Shown here: piece by piece, positions 1-7,685 of the stretch
Position numbering within the stretch: position 1 is the first letter of the stretch
Layout: every line of letters starts with the position of its first letter
DNA from: a virus
Length of the DNA stretch: 28,197 nucleotides
IMG/VR virus record: IMGVR_UViG_3300030333_002654
Span: 1-28,197 of that record
Direction: 5' to 3' (one strand)
Made by a program: the position numbers and the translations under genes
The notes under the pieces: generated by a model
Databases searched by the model: none
What the model saw: the letters and a program-made list of their open reading frames with translations, nothing else
Told to the model about the DNA's origin: nothing

Positions 1-1842
1 CAAGTTCAATTTAATAATTCTGGATCATTTGCAGGATCAAGTTCATTAACTTTCAACTCTGGAACTGGTGCGTTAACAGCTACTTCCTTTGTTGGAAATG
101 TCACAGGAAATTTAACTGGAACGATCCAAACTGCTGCTCAAGCAAATATCACTTCTCTTGGAACATTAACTGGCTTAGATATAGATGGACACTTAACTTT
201 AGGTGATCAAGAATATGCAAAGTTTGGGGTAGGTAGTGATCTAACTGTTGGGCATAATGATTCTACAAATATCAATTTTGTTGAATCTAATCTTTCTCCT
301 TTAGTTCTTACGACTGCTAGTGATAATCCTGTAAAGCTAGAACATTCAGGATCAGTAAAACTTGCAACCAGTTCAACTGGAGTAGCAGTTACAGGAGGGC
401 TAACTGTAAGTGGAGATCTCACAGTCAGTGGTACGACAACAACAGTTAATAGCACTACTGTTGAAGTAGCTGACAAAAATATAGAACTTGGCAAAGTTTC
501 AAGTCCTGATGATACAACCGCAGATGGAGGAGGTTTAACTCTTAAAGGTGCAACAGATAAAACATTTAACTGGGTTAATTCAACAGATGCTTGGACATCT
601 TCAGAGCATATTCAGGTTGCTAGTGGTAAGACATTTATTGGAAATGGTTCAACTTTAACTGCATTAAACGCATCAAACTTAGGGTCTGGAACAGTCCCAA
701 CAGCAAGACTTGGAAGTGGTTCTGTCAATGAAAACAAGTTTTTAAGAGGAGATCAAACTTGGCAAGAAATAAGTTCAATTGTTCCTAATAAATTAAGTGT
801 TGCAGGACAAGGTGGAAACGCAACTTGGTATCCAATTATCGGAGATGCTTACGGTGGAGATTCAAACCTCGGTACAGATAGTACTTTTACTTTCAACCCT
901 TCAACAAACGTATTAACAGCAGGAACATTTAGCGGATCAGGTGCAAGTTTAACTGCATTAAACGCAAGTAATTTAGGATCTGGCACTATTCCTGACGCTC
1001 GATTCCCTGCAACATTACCTGCTGCTAGTGGTGCAAATTTAACCAATGTCAACGCAACAACTCTTGATTCTATTGATAGCGGAAGCTTCTTAAGATCTGA
1101 TGCTGCTGATACTGCTACTGGACTAATTACACTTGAAAACAATGACCATGTAAATCTAGTTCTAAAGGGAACGAGTAATTCAAGAATCGCATTCGTTGAA
1201 GGTAGTACAGACAGAGGTTATATAGGTTGGGATTCAACTCAAAACGGTTACTGGTTTTGGAATGAGGAACAAGGTAGAGGAATACTTTCGAAGGATGTTC
1301 TTCAATGGTATGACGGAGCTAATTATCAAAACATTTGGCACGCTGGAAATGATGGTGCTGGCAGTGGATTAGATGCCGATACGTTAGATGGTGTTCAAGC
1401 TTCAAGCTTCTTAAGATCTGATGCTTCTGATAATTACACAGGAAGCAGATTGCATATGAATCATGGAAGCAATGCTTATCCTTTACTATTTGATGGAACG
1501 GAGGATTCAAAAATTCTTCTTAAAGGTTCAAGCAATCCTTTAATAAGATTCCAAGAAGCTTCTACTGATAAGGCTTTAGTCGGATGGAATAGTAGCGGTT
1601 TTCTTAGACTAACAAACAATGAAGATGCTTCAGAATTAAGAATCCGAGACAACCTTGAATTTGCTGTTGATGGTAGCAATTTCTATTCAGTTATACATCA
1701 AAACAACGTAGGTTCTGGTGGTGCGTTATCCAGTAAGAATGTTTACGTCAATCAGATTCACGGTGATGGTTCAAACCTAACCAACCTTCCTTCTTCCGAG
1801 CCAAGCTATGCAGGAATGCTAAAACACTTCTGCGGGTGCTAA
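1..1842 (+). CDS. Tail fibre protein, 3' part (5' end outside window)
   Basis: Frame 1 is open from the first base to a TAA at 1840-1842, giving 613 residues with no start codon inside the window, so the gene begins upstream. The product is rich in G, S, T and N and has the modular look of cyanophage tail fibres: LTVSGDLTVSGTTTTVN, ADGGGLTLKGATDKTFNW, and repeated LTALNASNLGSGT and FLRSDA blocks. Such fibres sit at the tail tip and bind the host surface. The C-terminus is odd. The protein ends LKHFCGC, but the -1 frame continues for 27 more codons as a plausible helical C-terminus and stops just after the ATG of the next gene (see findings). The following gene starts 54 bases later. Identification as a fibre is confident; the receptor is unknown. 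Confidence 0.85.
   Translation, partial: QVQFNNSGSFAGSSSLTFNSGTGALTATSFVGNVTGNLTGTIQTAAQANITSLGTLTGLDIDGHLTLGDQEYAKFGVGSDLTVGHNDSTNINFVESNLSPLVLTTASDNPVKLEHSGSVKLATSSTGVAVTGGLTVSGDLTVSGTTTTVNSTTVEVADKNIELGKVSSPDDTTADGGGLTLKGATDKTFNWVNSTDAWTSSEHIQVASGKTFIGNGSTLTALNASNLGSGTVPTARLGSGSVNENKFLRGDQTWQEISSIVPNKLSVAGQGGNATWYPIIGDAYGGDSNLGTDSTFTFNPSTNVLTAGTFSGSGASLTALNASNLGSGTIPDARFPATLPAASGANLTNVNATTLDSIDSGSFLRSDAADTATGLITLENNDHVNLVLKGTSNSRIAFVEGSTDRGYIGWDSTQNGYWFWNEEQGRGILSKDVLQWYDGANYQNIWHAGNDGAGSGLDADTLDGVQASSFLRSDASDNYTGSRLHMNHGSNAYPLLFDGTEDSKILLKGSSNPLIRFQEASTDKALVGWNSSGFLRLTNNEDASELRIRDNLEFAVDGSNFYSVIHQNNVGSGGALSSKNVYVNQIHGDGSNLTNLPSSEPSYAGMLKHFCGC
654..672 (+). repeat. Direct repeat inside fibre gene, copy 1
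   Basis: The 19-base string TTTAACTGCATTAAACGCA occurs here and again at 948-966, encoding the repeated LTALNA motif of the fibre. It reflects internal duplication of a fibre module. Confidence 0.7.
948..966 (+). repeat. Direct repeat inside fibre gene, copy 2
   Basis: Second exact copy of the 19-base string found at 654-672. The flanking codons (ASNLGSGT in both copies) are also similar but have diverged at third positions. Confidence 0.7.
1083..1104 (+). repeat. 22-base direct repeat in fibre gene, copy 1
   Basis: A 22-base exact repeat shared with 1404-1425. It encodes SFLRSDA in the same frame in both places, a common cyanophage fibre motif. Confidence 0.7.
1404..1425 (+). repeat. 22-base direct repeat in fibre gene, copy 2
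   Basis: Second exact copy of the repeat at 1083-1104, with no third-position divergence across 22 bases. That suggests recent duplication or gene conversion within the fibre gene. Confidence 0.7.
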
Positions 1843-1896
1843 ACGTAGATCCAATGCTAATATCTAGTCAGATTGACAATGCACTGGTAAGGATCT

Positions 1897-3465
1897 ATGG
1901 CTGATGTCGTACATGAGTTTTCTAGCAATACAAATCTTGGATATTCTGATATTGCTGGAGATGGGGTAACAATTGCTTCTACGACAGGTAGCCAAACAGC
2001 AGTTGTAAGAGATATTGCTGTCGAAGTTGGAGGAGAGAAAAAAATAGATTTTAAAGTTGATGGTGTAAAAGTTGCAACCAGTGATGGCTCTGCAAGTTTA
2101 AGTGGAACGTTGATATTAAAATCTAGTCAAAATCTAAAGATGTGTTCAGGTGAAACCCCCTTCTGGACAGGGATGTGGTCTAATTTTGCTTCTAACAATG
2201 ATAACAATTCTAGTGTAGATAATTCTCATTGGGACTTGTCGAAACAATCCGATTATTTCAATGCTCCATCTGGAGATTCAAGAGTATCATTTAGTTCTCG
2301 ACAAGACAAAGCCATTAGAGGACAGGAAGCTTCAGTAGTTAACTTGACTAATGGATCAGTACAAGGTACTGGCTCTAAAATTACTTGTTGGCCTGCTGAC
2401 CACATGTTTCGCAAACCAGAAGGAGATCTTTATTACACTAGCTACAGATACTATTCAAACGGAAACAATGGATATAACACTTTAAATTATTACGATAGAT
2501 CTGCTGATAGTGTCACAAGATTAATGGATTCAGATACTAGCTATAGAAGTTGGGAAAGTGGTTTTTCTAATAAATATATATTACTTAGATCAACAGGAAA
2601 TATGACTCAATACAAGTTATTGGATACAACTGATAACTCAATTAGCAGTGCTATAACTTGCAAAAATGCTAATAATAACAGTGGAATTTCTATTGGGCTG
2701 AATCAAGATAATCATAATATGTCAATGCTAGATGACTACTGTGCTTTTAAAACATATATGAATAGCAGTGGTCGTCTTTACTTTATACAACTTTCAACTG
2801 GAAAATCTATTTATTGGGAACTTGATAGTGGATGGAATGAAACTTCTAAGCCAAATTACAATAATTCATCTGGTGCTAGTTCCCAAAGTTTTTGCCAGTT
2901 ATGTAAAAACTCTAGTGGCGTATATTATCTCTTATGGCCTTATTACAATACAAACTCTCAAAACACCAGTAGTCAAAGTCAAGGTTATGGGTTGACAGTT
3001 TGGAATTGTGGAACTGACTTGTCTTCTTGGTTTGGTGGCTCCTATTATGCTAATCCTGCTGGATTGCTAACTAGAGAATGTATATGGCAGCCATCAGGAT
3101 CTGGCTCCGATGGACTTGATGAAATAGATTATCGAGGTTTTAGAATATATGACAGTTCTAGTTGGACATCAAGTTGGGGTTCAGGCTATTTCCCTCTTAA
3201 ACAACTAAGTCAAACAGACTCATCTTCTCGCTATTGGATGTGGATGAATAATGAATGGTGCTATATGGTTGACTTAGACAATGTAAGCAGTACTCCTAGT
3301 GATTTTATACAGCAAATCAGATTTACTGAAGGTGGTTCAGATGTAGATATTTTACCTGGTCAAATTGATGCAATGTTTAGTATGACTCCTAAGTTCTCTG
3401 CGAGTGCTTTAGCTGGTTCTTTTGGTACTATAAAAGCAAGAGTATCAGGTATCTTAACTACATAA
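1897..3465 (+). CDS. Tail fibre or receptor-binding-type virion protein
   Basis: A 522-residue protein with no recognised catalytic motif. The first 90 residues form a beta-rich anchor-like segment (SSNTNLGYSDIAGDGVTIAS, then VRDIAVEVGG). They are followed by a long central region extremely rich in S, N, Y, G and W (about residues 95-470) and a C-terminus containing ILPGQIDAMF. Low-complexity, aromatic and Asn/Ser-rich composition directly after a tail fibre gene fits a distal adsorption protein. The ATG at 1897 overlaps the end of the upstream -1 frame extension, suggesting translational coupling to the fibre gene. The next gene starts 3 bases after its stop. The virion role is inferred from position and composition; I do not recognise a named family. 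Confidence 0.7.
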   Translation: MADVVHEFSSNTNLGYSDIAGDGVTIASTTGSQTAVVRDIAVEVGGEKKIDFKVDGVKVATSDGSASLSGTLILKSSQNLKMCSGETPFWTGMWSNFASNNDNNSSVDNSHWDLSKQSDYFNAPSGDSRVSFSSRQDKAIRGQEASVVNLTNGSVQGTGSKITCWPADHMFRKPEGDLYYTSYRYYSNGNNGYNTLNYYDRSADSVTRLMDSDTSYRSWESGFSNKYILLRSTGNMTQYKLLDTTDNSISSAITCKNANNNSGISIGLNQDNHNMSMLDDYCAFKTYMNSSGRLYFIQLSTGKSIYWELDSGWNETSKPNYNNSSGASSQSFCQLCKNSSGVYYLLWPYYNTNSQNTSSQSQGYGLTVWNCGTDLSSWFGGSYYANPAGLLTRECIWQPSGSGSDGLDEIDYRGFRIYDSSSWTSSWGSGYFPLKQLSQTDSSSRYWMWMNNEWCYMVDLDNVSSTPSDFIQQIRFTEGGSDVDILPGQIDAMFSMTPKFSASALAGSFGTIKARVSGILTT

Positions 3466-3468
3466 GTC

Positions 3469-3837
3469 ATGTCTTTAACACAGTCACAAAGTTTTGCTCC
3501 TGCTGCTTCGGCTGGAGCAGCGGGTACAGCAAAATTTGAAAAACCTGCAAGTGGTTCATCTCTTATTAATAGTAAAAGTTCATCTAATAACACTATTTTC
3601 TACACCGTTCCTTCTGGGTATTACTTCAAAGGTTGGGTGACTCATAGTAATTATGAATATGCGCCATCATTCAATAACACTCAATTTGACCAAAGATGGA
3701 TGGCTTATAATGATTCGAATGCAAGTAGATCTAATGCTTTAGGGCAAACTCAAGAAATAATATTACCTCCAGGCACGACAGTAAAATGCGGTTATTCTAT
3801 GACAACCTATGTTCTTGGAAACCTTTTCTCAGCTTAA
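3469..3837 (+). CDS. Small virion-associated protein (unknown)
   Basis: A 122-residue protein with an Ala/Ser-rich N-terminus (FAPAASAGAAGTAKFEKPA) and then a beta-rich, aromatic body (FYTVPSGYYFKGWVTHSNYEY). It has no signal peptide or membrane segment. It lies 3 bases after the receptor-binding-type gene and 3 bases before the tail-fibre chaperone gene, so it is co-transcribed with both. A role as a small fibre-tip or adhesin accessory protein is inferred from position only. Confidence 0.6.
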   Translation: MSLTQSQSFAPAASAGAAGTAKFEKPASGSSLINSKSSSNNTIFYTVPSGYYFKGWVTHSNYEYAPSFNNTQFDQRWMAYNDSNASRSNALGQTQEIILPPGTTVKCGYSMTTYVLGNLFSA

Positions 3838-3840
3838 ATC

Positions 3841-4302
3841 ATGACATTAATTTCTCAATCTAAATTAACTAATGGAACCATAGAAGTTACTGTTAACAGT
3901 GATTTATCTTCCGTTTGGACATTAACAGAAGAAGGAGAAAACCCAAAAAAATGGACATGTAAATTAGATGTTAATAATATTTATACAACTGAACCTTGGA
4001 GAGATGCAGATGCAGTAAAGAGCATGGAACAGGATTTAAAAGCTAATCCTAATTTTTGGGAACCATATAAAACAGCAGAGGAACAAAAGGTTATAGATAC
4101 TCCATTAGAAGCTAAAGTTGTAAGAGCAAAAAGAGATGAACTGTTAAACAAATACGAATGGACAGTTACCTCTCCAGATTTAACAGATGATAAAAAAGCA
4201 GAATGGAAAACTTACAGACAAGCTTTAAGAGATTTACCTGATCAAAGTGGATTTCCTTGGGAAGCAGATGGAATGACTTGGCCTACAAAACCAACATCTT
4301 AG
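3841..4302 (+). CDS. Tail fibre assembly chaperone-like protein
   Basis: A 153-residue protein. The N-terminal half holds a short beta region (VWTLTEEGENPKKWTCKLD). The C-terminal half carries the pattern of the phage tail assembly chaperone family (Phage_TAC/APC type, Pfam PF16778 by recollection): RAKRDELLNKYEWTV, then WKTYRQALRDLPDQSGFPW and a terminal WPTKP. Proteins of this family help fold or attach tail fibres, matching its place at the end of the fibre operon. It is probably cytoplasmic and absent from the mature virion. The intergenic stretch after it (4303-4365) holds a TATAAT box at 4338-4343 without an obvious -35, and an AGGAG at 4346-4350. Confidence 0.75.
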   Translation: MTLISQSKLTNGTIEVTVNSDLSSVWTLTEEGENPKKWTCKLDVNNIYTTEPWRDADAVKSMEQDLKANPNFWEPYKTAEEQKVIDTPLEAKVVRAKRDELLNKYEWTVTSPDLTDDKKAEWKTYRQALRDLPDQSGFPWEADGMTWPTKPTS

Positions 4303-4365
4303 TGTTAGCCGAAAGGGTAGGGGATAGACAGTAGGTTTATAATTCAGGAGAAATGTATTATTTTT

Positions 4366-4581
4366 ATGGCTGATCGTATTGCTCTTGCACAAGAAAAGGA
4401 AAATTTAGGAAAACAGCAGCAGGAAATTGTAGATAGCTACAATGAACAGGTCAAAGAATTGCTAGGAGATTTACCTGCAACAACCCAAGCCAAGCTTGAT
4501 TCTTTAAACAAAAGAGTCGGAGAAATAAATACAATTCTCTTAGAAGACATAGACAAAGAAGCTGGCATTGGCAATGCTTAA
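4366..4581 (+). CDS. Small coiled-coil protein (unknown)
   Basis: A 71-residue, charged, almost wholly alpha-helical protein with heptad-like spacing (EKENLGKQQQEIVDSYNEQV and LNKRVGEINTILLEDI). It has no cysteines and no membrane segment. It overlaps the next gene by 8 bases, so the two are translationally coupled; the partner is a single-pass membrane protein. I do not recognise a family. An upstream AGGAG at 4346-4350 is far from this ATG and better spaced for a six-codon open frame (MYYFYG) whose stop overlaps the gene start. Confidence 0.6.
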   Translation: MADRIALAQEKENLGKQQQEIVDSYNEQVKELLGDLPATTQAKLDSLNKRVGEINTILLEDIDKEAGIGNA

Positions 4582-4777
4582 GATCATTACTTGGATTAAC
4601 TTTGCTGCGTTCATTTTGGGCGTAGCAGGGTTAGGTGGAGCGTTTCTTTTTAGATCAAAAATCTTTGATGCTGTTTTAGATGGCGTTAAAAAAGAACTAC
4701 CTGCTTTAGTTGGCGAAGCTATGCCATCAATACCAAGCGTTCCATCATCAACAGGATCTGTGCTTCCTTTTAAATGA
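4574..4777 (+). CDS. Single-pass membrane protein, cyanophage type
   Basis: A 67-residue protein beginning MLKIITWINF, with one transmembrane helix at about residues 6-26 (FAAFILGVAGLGGAFLF), an amphipathic segment, and a Pro/Ser-rich tail ending STGSVLPFK. I recall small cyanomyovirus proteins of the same layout ending in a TG..LPF motif, so I regard it as a member of that uncharacterised group; this is memory, not a search. I chose the ATG at 4574. A TTG two codons earlier (4568) is possible but less likely. It overlaps both neighbours (8 and 4 bases), placing it firmly in this operon. A holin-like role cannot be excluded. Confidence 0.7.
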   Translation: MLKIITWINFAAFILGVAGLGGAFLFRSKIFDAVLDGVKKELPALVGEAMPSIPSVPSSTGSVLPFK

Positions 4778-5331
4778 TTCAATTTAAATCGTTTAACGGC
4801 CTGACTTCTTTAGTTCTGGGCGGTGGTTTGATTGCTACGAACTTTATGAGCCTTAACCTTTTGGCTCGTAAAGATTCTGGCATCCCAGACATTGCCAAAC
4901 TATCTAGCACTCCTTACAGTTCAATTCAAATTAGGAGTGAAACCAAGCCTGACGGTGCAGAGGAGTGGATGTTTAATTCTAAGCAACACGATCCAAAGCT
5001 AGTTACAACTATTGTTGATGATTCCAAGCCTACTTTTAATGGTGGGGTTAAAAAGAGATATACGCATAAACAAGATGTAGCTCAGTTTGCTATTTATCCA
5101 AAAGGATCAGACGGAAAACTTACAGCAGATCAGATTGCCTGTATTGAAAAGATGGCTCAAGGTCGCTCTAATGGACAATTAATTGCTGATGCTGGATCGG
5201 TTCAAGTTACTCCAGCCTTAACTGGAATCCCAATTATTGGTCCCGTTTTGGCAGGCCTTTGGTTTGGTCAAAGCCGTAAAGCTGTTGGTAATTTAAGTAG
5301 TGATCTTGCTGGTCAATGGAATGACTGCTAA
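4774..5331 (+). CDS. Membrane-anchored virion-type protein of the cyanophage cluster
   Basis: A 185-residue protein. Residues 8-32 (LTSLVLGGGLIATNFMSLNLL) look like a membrane or signal anchor. A soluble alpha/beta middle follows (YAQ-like stretch DVAQFAIYPKGSDGKLTADQ), then a second hydrophobic segment near residues 148-165 (LTGIPIIGPVLAGLWFG). Its ATG overlaps the stop of the preceding membrane-protein gene by 4 bases, and the next gene begins immediately after its stop. Both neighbours resemble cyanophage proteins of unknown function, and this one probably belongs with them. No enzymatic motif is visible. Confidence 0.6.
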   Translation: MIQFKSFNGLTSLVLGGGLIATNFMSLNLLARKDSGIPDIAKLSSTPYSSIQIRSETKPDGAEEWMFNSKQHDPKLVTTIVDDSKPTFNGGVKKRYTHKQDVAQFAIYPKGSDGKLTADQIACIEKMAQGRSNGQLIADAGSVQVTPALTGIPIIGPVLAGLWFGQSRKAVGNLSSDLAGQWNDC

Positions 5332-6135
5332 ATGGAAATAGAAGAAATTGGAATTAGAGAAATACCAGACGCTTCTATTGATACAACAATAATTCGCACA
5401 TCAAATCCACAAATTCCTAGCAATATAGGTTTTCCAGTTATTCAAATGCCTGGCTGTGTAAGGGCTAGGACGTTAAAAAATAAGCAGTTAGTAACAAATG
5501 ATGAAAAAGGAAATTTGATCCTTTGTGATGGCAATGTCCCTACATTAGAAAGCATGGCGATTGATTGGGAAGGTCTTTCTGCTGTTGGTCCTGTAAAAGC
5601 AGAAGAACCAGAATTAGTTGCTCCTACTCCAAATATAAAAACACCAAAAACAGAAACTAAAAAAGAAAAAGAAACTCAAAAAACAGAAAGCCTTGCAAAA
5701 GGTTTAGAACTTCCAAAAGTTGATTTGTCAGGAATAAAAACAGATCAAAACATTGACTTGCCTTGCCCCAGACCTGGCTCGCCTCCGCCTGGGGCTACAG
5801 GGAAATTCTCAACTAAGGTCGTTTTACGCTATGAAAAAAATGGTGATTTATGTGAAACTATTTATCAAGATAGGGCGTTATTTGATGTTATTAATTCGTA
5901 CACGCCGCCACCAAGTACCCTTGTAAATACGTCAACAATTGCTATCACTTCCGTTATCGGAGTTACTGTTATTGGGCAGCCCCTAGCGAAATTCGTACAA
6001 GGCCAGCTCAAAGGGAAGGTCAAAAGTTTTAGTAAAAAATTGACTAAAAAATTGCTTGCTATTCGGAAGAAGAATCCTCCTGTAAAGAGCCTCGCTGAAA
6101 GGCGAAAGGATCAGCGTCAGAACCGCTTGAAGTAG
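5332..6135 (+). CDS. Cyanophage virion/membrane protein with PGCV motif
   Basis: A 267-residue protein. The N-terminal region carries PSNIGFPVIQMPGCVRAR followed by DEKGNLILCDG, a pattern I recall from uncharacterised cyanomyovirus proteins (proline-rich lead, PGCV, then a Gly-Asn..CDG turn). Residues 95-130 are a Lys/Glu/Thr-rich linker. A Cys/Pro-rich patch (LPCPRPGSPPPGATGK) follows, then one transmembrane helix near residue 200 (STIAITSVIGVTVIGQPL), and a very basic tail (KKLTKKLLAIRKK). The basic tail overlaps the convergent minus-strand gene by 77 bases. Function is unknown. It looks membrane-anchored with a cytoplasmic, possibly nucleic-acid-contacting tail. Confidence 0.6.
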   Translation: MEIEEIGIREIPDASIDTTIIRTSNPQIPSNIGFPVIQMPGCVRARTLKNKQLVTNDEKGNLILCDGNVPTLESMAIDWEGLSAVGPVKAEEPELVAPTPNIKTPKTETKKEKETQKTESLAKGLELPKVDLSGIKTDQNIDLPCPRPGSPPPGATGKFSTKVVLRYEKNGDLCETIYQDRALFDVINSYTPPPSTLVNTSTIAITSVIGVTVIGQPLAKFVQGQLKGKVKSFSKKLTKKLLAIRKKNPPVKSLAERRKDQRQNRLK

Positions 6136-6919
6136 ATTCTAATTTAATACTATGAGTATGATCTATTAATTGATTAGGAGGCGTAATTAGGGTTACATCC
6201 TCGCAGACAACAAATGAGGGCGAATTAGGTAAAAATGATACTCCCAATTTTAATTGCTCAGCACAAATTTTTAAACGGCTTAAAGCGTAATCTAATTTTC
6301 TAGCTTTGTAGGCTTGATCTAAATATTTAACTCTGCTAGTTTGTGCAGCCACGCAGTTATTAACCATACGGCGATCTAAAGGCACAGCTATCGTGGCAGT
6401 TATACCATAATTGAAGCTTAAGTTATTTTTTGCTTGTCCTGTTCTGATTGGCTTTGTATATAAAACTCCACCCGGATTAATTAAATTACCGTCGTCATCT
6501 GTACTATCGTCATATACATTTTCTTGGTAGTAAGGTTCAAATGGGTCTTTCCAAGTATTCACTTTAGAGATAAAGGGATTTATTGTAAGAGTCGTTCCGC
6601 TGCAACGGATTCCATCACCTAATTCTTGATACATAAAGCTACCACTTTGAACCTGTATTCCTTGATTAATCACACTGCCTTGTGATGTTGCAGAAGGAGA
6701 AGCTATAGTCGTTGAGTTTGCAAATACTGGTTGACTAAATGTTATTGAGTAAAGACAGATACAGACTCTACTAAAGATTCTGTAGTTGTTGTTCTGTTTA
6801 TTGTGGTTACATTTGACAAGCCTGGATTTGCTAGCGTTTCTGTAAATGAAAAAGCGTTGCCAGCAGTTTTTATTCCCCAGTCGGGTTTGTTTGCTGGAGT
6901 TACATCTACTGATGTCCAT
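6059..6919 (-). CDS. Exported cyanophage protein; start codon uncertain
   Basis: The open frame runs from an ATG at 6919, but the first 45 residues (CNSSKQTRLGNKNC...) look non-coding and lie antiframe over the upstream gene. The plausible protein begins near 6780 with a signal peptide ending FSQPVFA|NS (cleavage after residue 67 of the long frame). The mature part contains LGDGIRCSGTTLTINPF, DPFEPYYQENVYDD, TRTGQ-like TKPIRTGQAKNN, and LDYALSRLKICAEQLKLG. That order matches secreted or virion proteins I recall from T4-like cyanophages. No ATG, GTG or TTG exists between 6778 and the mature part. A rare ATC or ATA start, or an indel that removed the start, must be considered. It is the last of four coupled minus-strand genes. 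Confidence 0.6.
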   Translation of the reverse strand: MDISRCNSSKQTRLGNKNCWQRFFIYRNASKSRLVKCNHNKQNNNYRIFSRVCICLYSITFSQPVFANSTTIASPSATSQGSVINQGIQVQSGSFMYQELGDGIRCSGTTLTINPFISKVNTWKDPFEPYYQENVYDDSTDDDGNLINPGGVLYTKPIRTGQAKNNLSFNYGITATIAVPLDRRMVNNCVAAQTSRVKYLDQAYKARKLDYALSRLKICAEQLKLGVSFLPNSPSFVVCEDVTLITPPNQLIDHTHSIKLESTSSGSDADPFAFQRGSLQEDSSSE

Positions 6920-7188
6920 GTGAAAGTGATGTCGTCAACAGTTTGAGGTGTATTTAATACAGCTTTAGGTGAAATAGTGTTTGTATTTAGTGGCTCTATG
7001 TTATGCCCAGAGACAACGTATTCATAGCCTGATCTATAATCTACTGAGGTTATAGTTTCTGTTACTACAGTCTTAGTTTCTTGCCGAGAATTGAGAGTTC
7101 CTGTAGAAAACGTAGGCACGACTGGAACAGCAGAAACGCTAGTTCCACCAAAGGATATAAGCAGTAATAACTTATATATTTTACCCAC
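6742..7188 (-). CDS. Exported beta-rich protein, paralogue of next gene
   Basis: A 148-residue protein with a clear signal peptide (MGKIYKLLLLISFGGTSVSA) and then a beta-rich, Thr/Val-rich body. It starts with GTG at 7188, overlapping the TAG of the upstream gene by one base. Internal motifs YVVSGHN and IKTAGNAFSFTETL correspond to YAVSGNN and IHTAGSAYSFEESW in the neighbouring protein at 7188-7685, so the two appear to be diverged duplicates. The C-terminus (NRTTTTESLVESVSVFTQ) resembles ends I recall in cyanomyovirus proteins of unknown function. Probably exported to the periplasm or cell surface, or part of the virion; the real role is unknown. Confidence 0.65.
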   Translation of the reverse strand: MGKIYKLLLLISFGGTSVSAVPVVPTFSTGTLNSRQETKTVVTETITSVDYRSGYEYVVSGHNIEPLNTNTISPKAVLNTPQTVDDITFTWTSVDVTPANKPDWGIKTAGNAFSFTETLANPGLSNVTTINRTTTTESLVESVSVFTQ

Positions 7189-7685
7189 TATTTAACATTT
7201 ATTTCTGAACTTGATTGAGCCGTCGCTGTAGTTCCAGCCCCTCCCGCAGTGATAGAAATTACACCAGAACTTAGGACAGAACCTGCTAAATTTCCAGCTA
7301 CACCTCCAGAGGTTACTACGGTATTTCCAAAAGCAGGCATGTCTGCGACCACCCCAGCGGAGACATCTACACCACTTCCAATCGCTGGGATAGCATCGCC
7401 CTGGAGCCAACTTTCTTCGAAAGAATATGCACTTCCAGCAGTGTGGATCTCATAGACACCGACATCTAATGTGGCTGCAGCTGTAGCAGTTCCAGCGGTC
7501 AACTTACCGAAATGCTCGCCAGTTGTAACCTTCATATTGTTTCCTGACACCGCGTAAGTTGATGGAACCCTAATTGCTTGAACTGCTGCTCCGTCAACCT
7601 TGAGGCTTGCTGATGTGGTGTGCTTTATTCCTATATCTGCATTAGCGGGTGCAGCCAGTAAAAGCAAAAGAAAAAATCGTTTCAT
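7188..7685 (-). CDS. Exported Ala/Gly/Thr-rich protein
   Basis: A 165-residue protein with a textbook signal peptide, MKRFFLLLLLAAPANA, cleaved after residue 16. The mature protein is rich in A, G, T, S and V, predicted beta-structured, with TYAVSGNN, IHTAGSAYSFEESW and the C-terminal repeat-like TSGGVAGNLAGSVLSSGV followed by ITAGGAGTTATAQ. It resembles a conserved cyanomyovirus protein family of unknown function (recollection). Its ATG overlaps the stop of the upstream membrane protein gene (ATGA), and its stop touches the GTG of the next gene. Export suggests a role at the host envelope or a displayed virion part. Confidence 0.65.
   Translation of the reverse strand: MKRFFLLLLLAAPANADIGIKHTTSASLKVDGAAVQAIRVPSTYAVSGNNMKVTTGEHFGKLTAGTATAAATLDVGVYEIHTAGSAYSFEESWLQGDAIPAIGSGVDVSAGVVADMPAFGNTVVTSGGVAGNLAGSVLSSGVISITAGGAGTTATAQSSSEINVK

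Noticed and set aside
207-1142. Minus-strand open frames (207-494 and 849-1142) opposite the fibre gene
   Set aside because: They mirror the repetitive Thr/Ser/Val-rich fibre code on the other strand, have no start signals, and show no independent protein character.
654-1425. Repeated blocks considered as a CRISPR array or mobile-element repeats
   Set aside because: Only two copies of each, spaced irregularly, and translated in frame as repeating fibre motifs.
4353-4373. Six-codon open frame MYYFYG with AGGAG directly upstream
   Set aside because: Too short to support as a gene; spacing of AGGAG to its ATG is tight. Mentioned only as a possible leader peptide.
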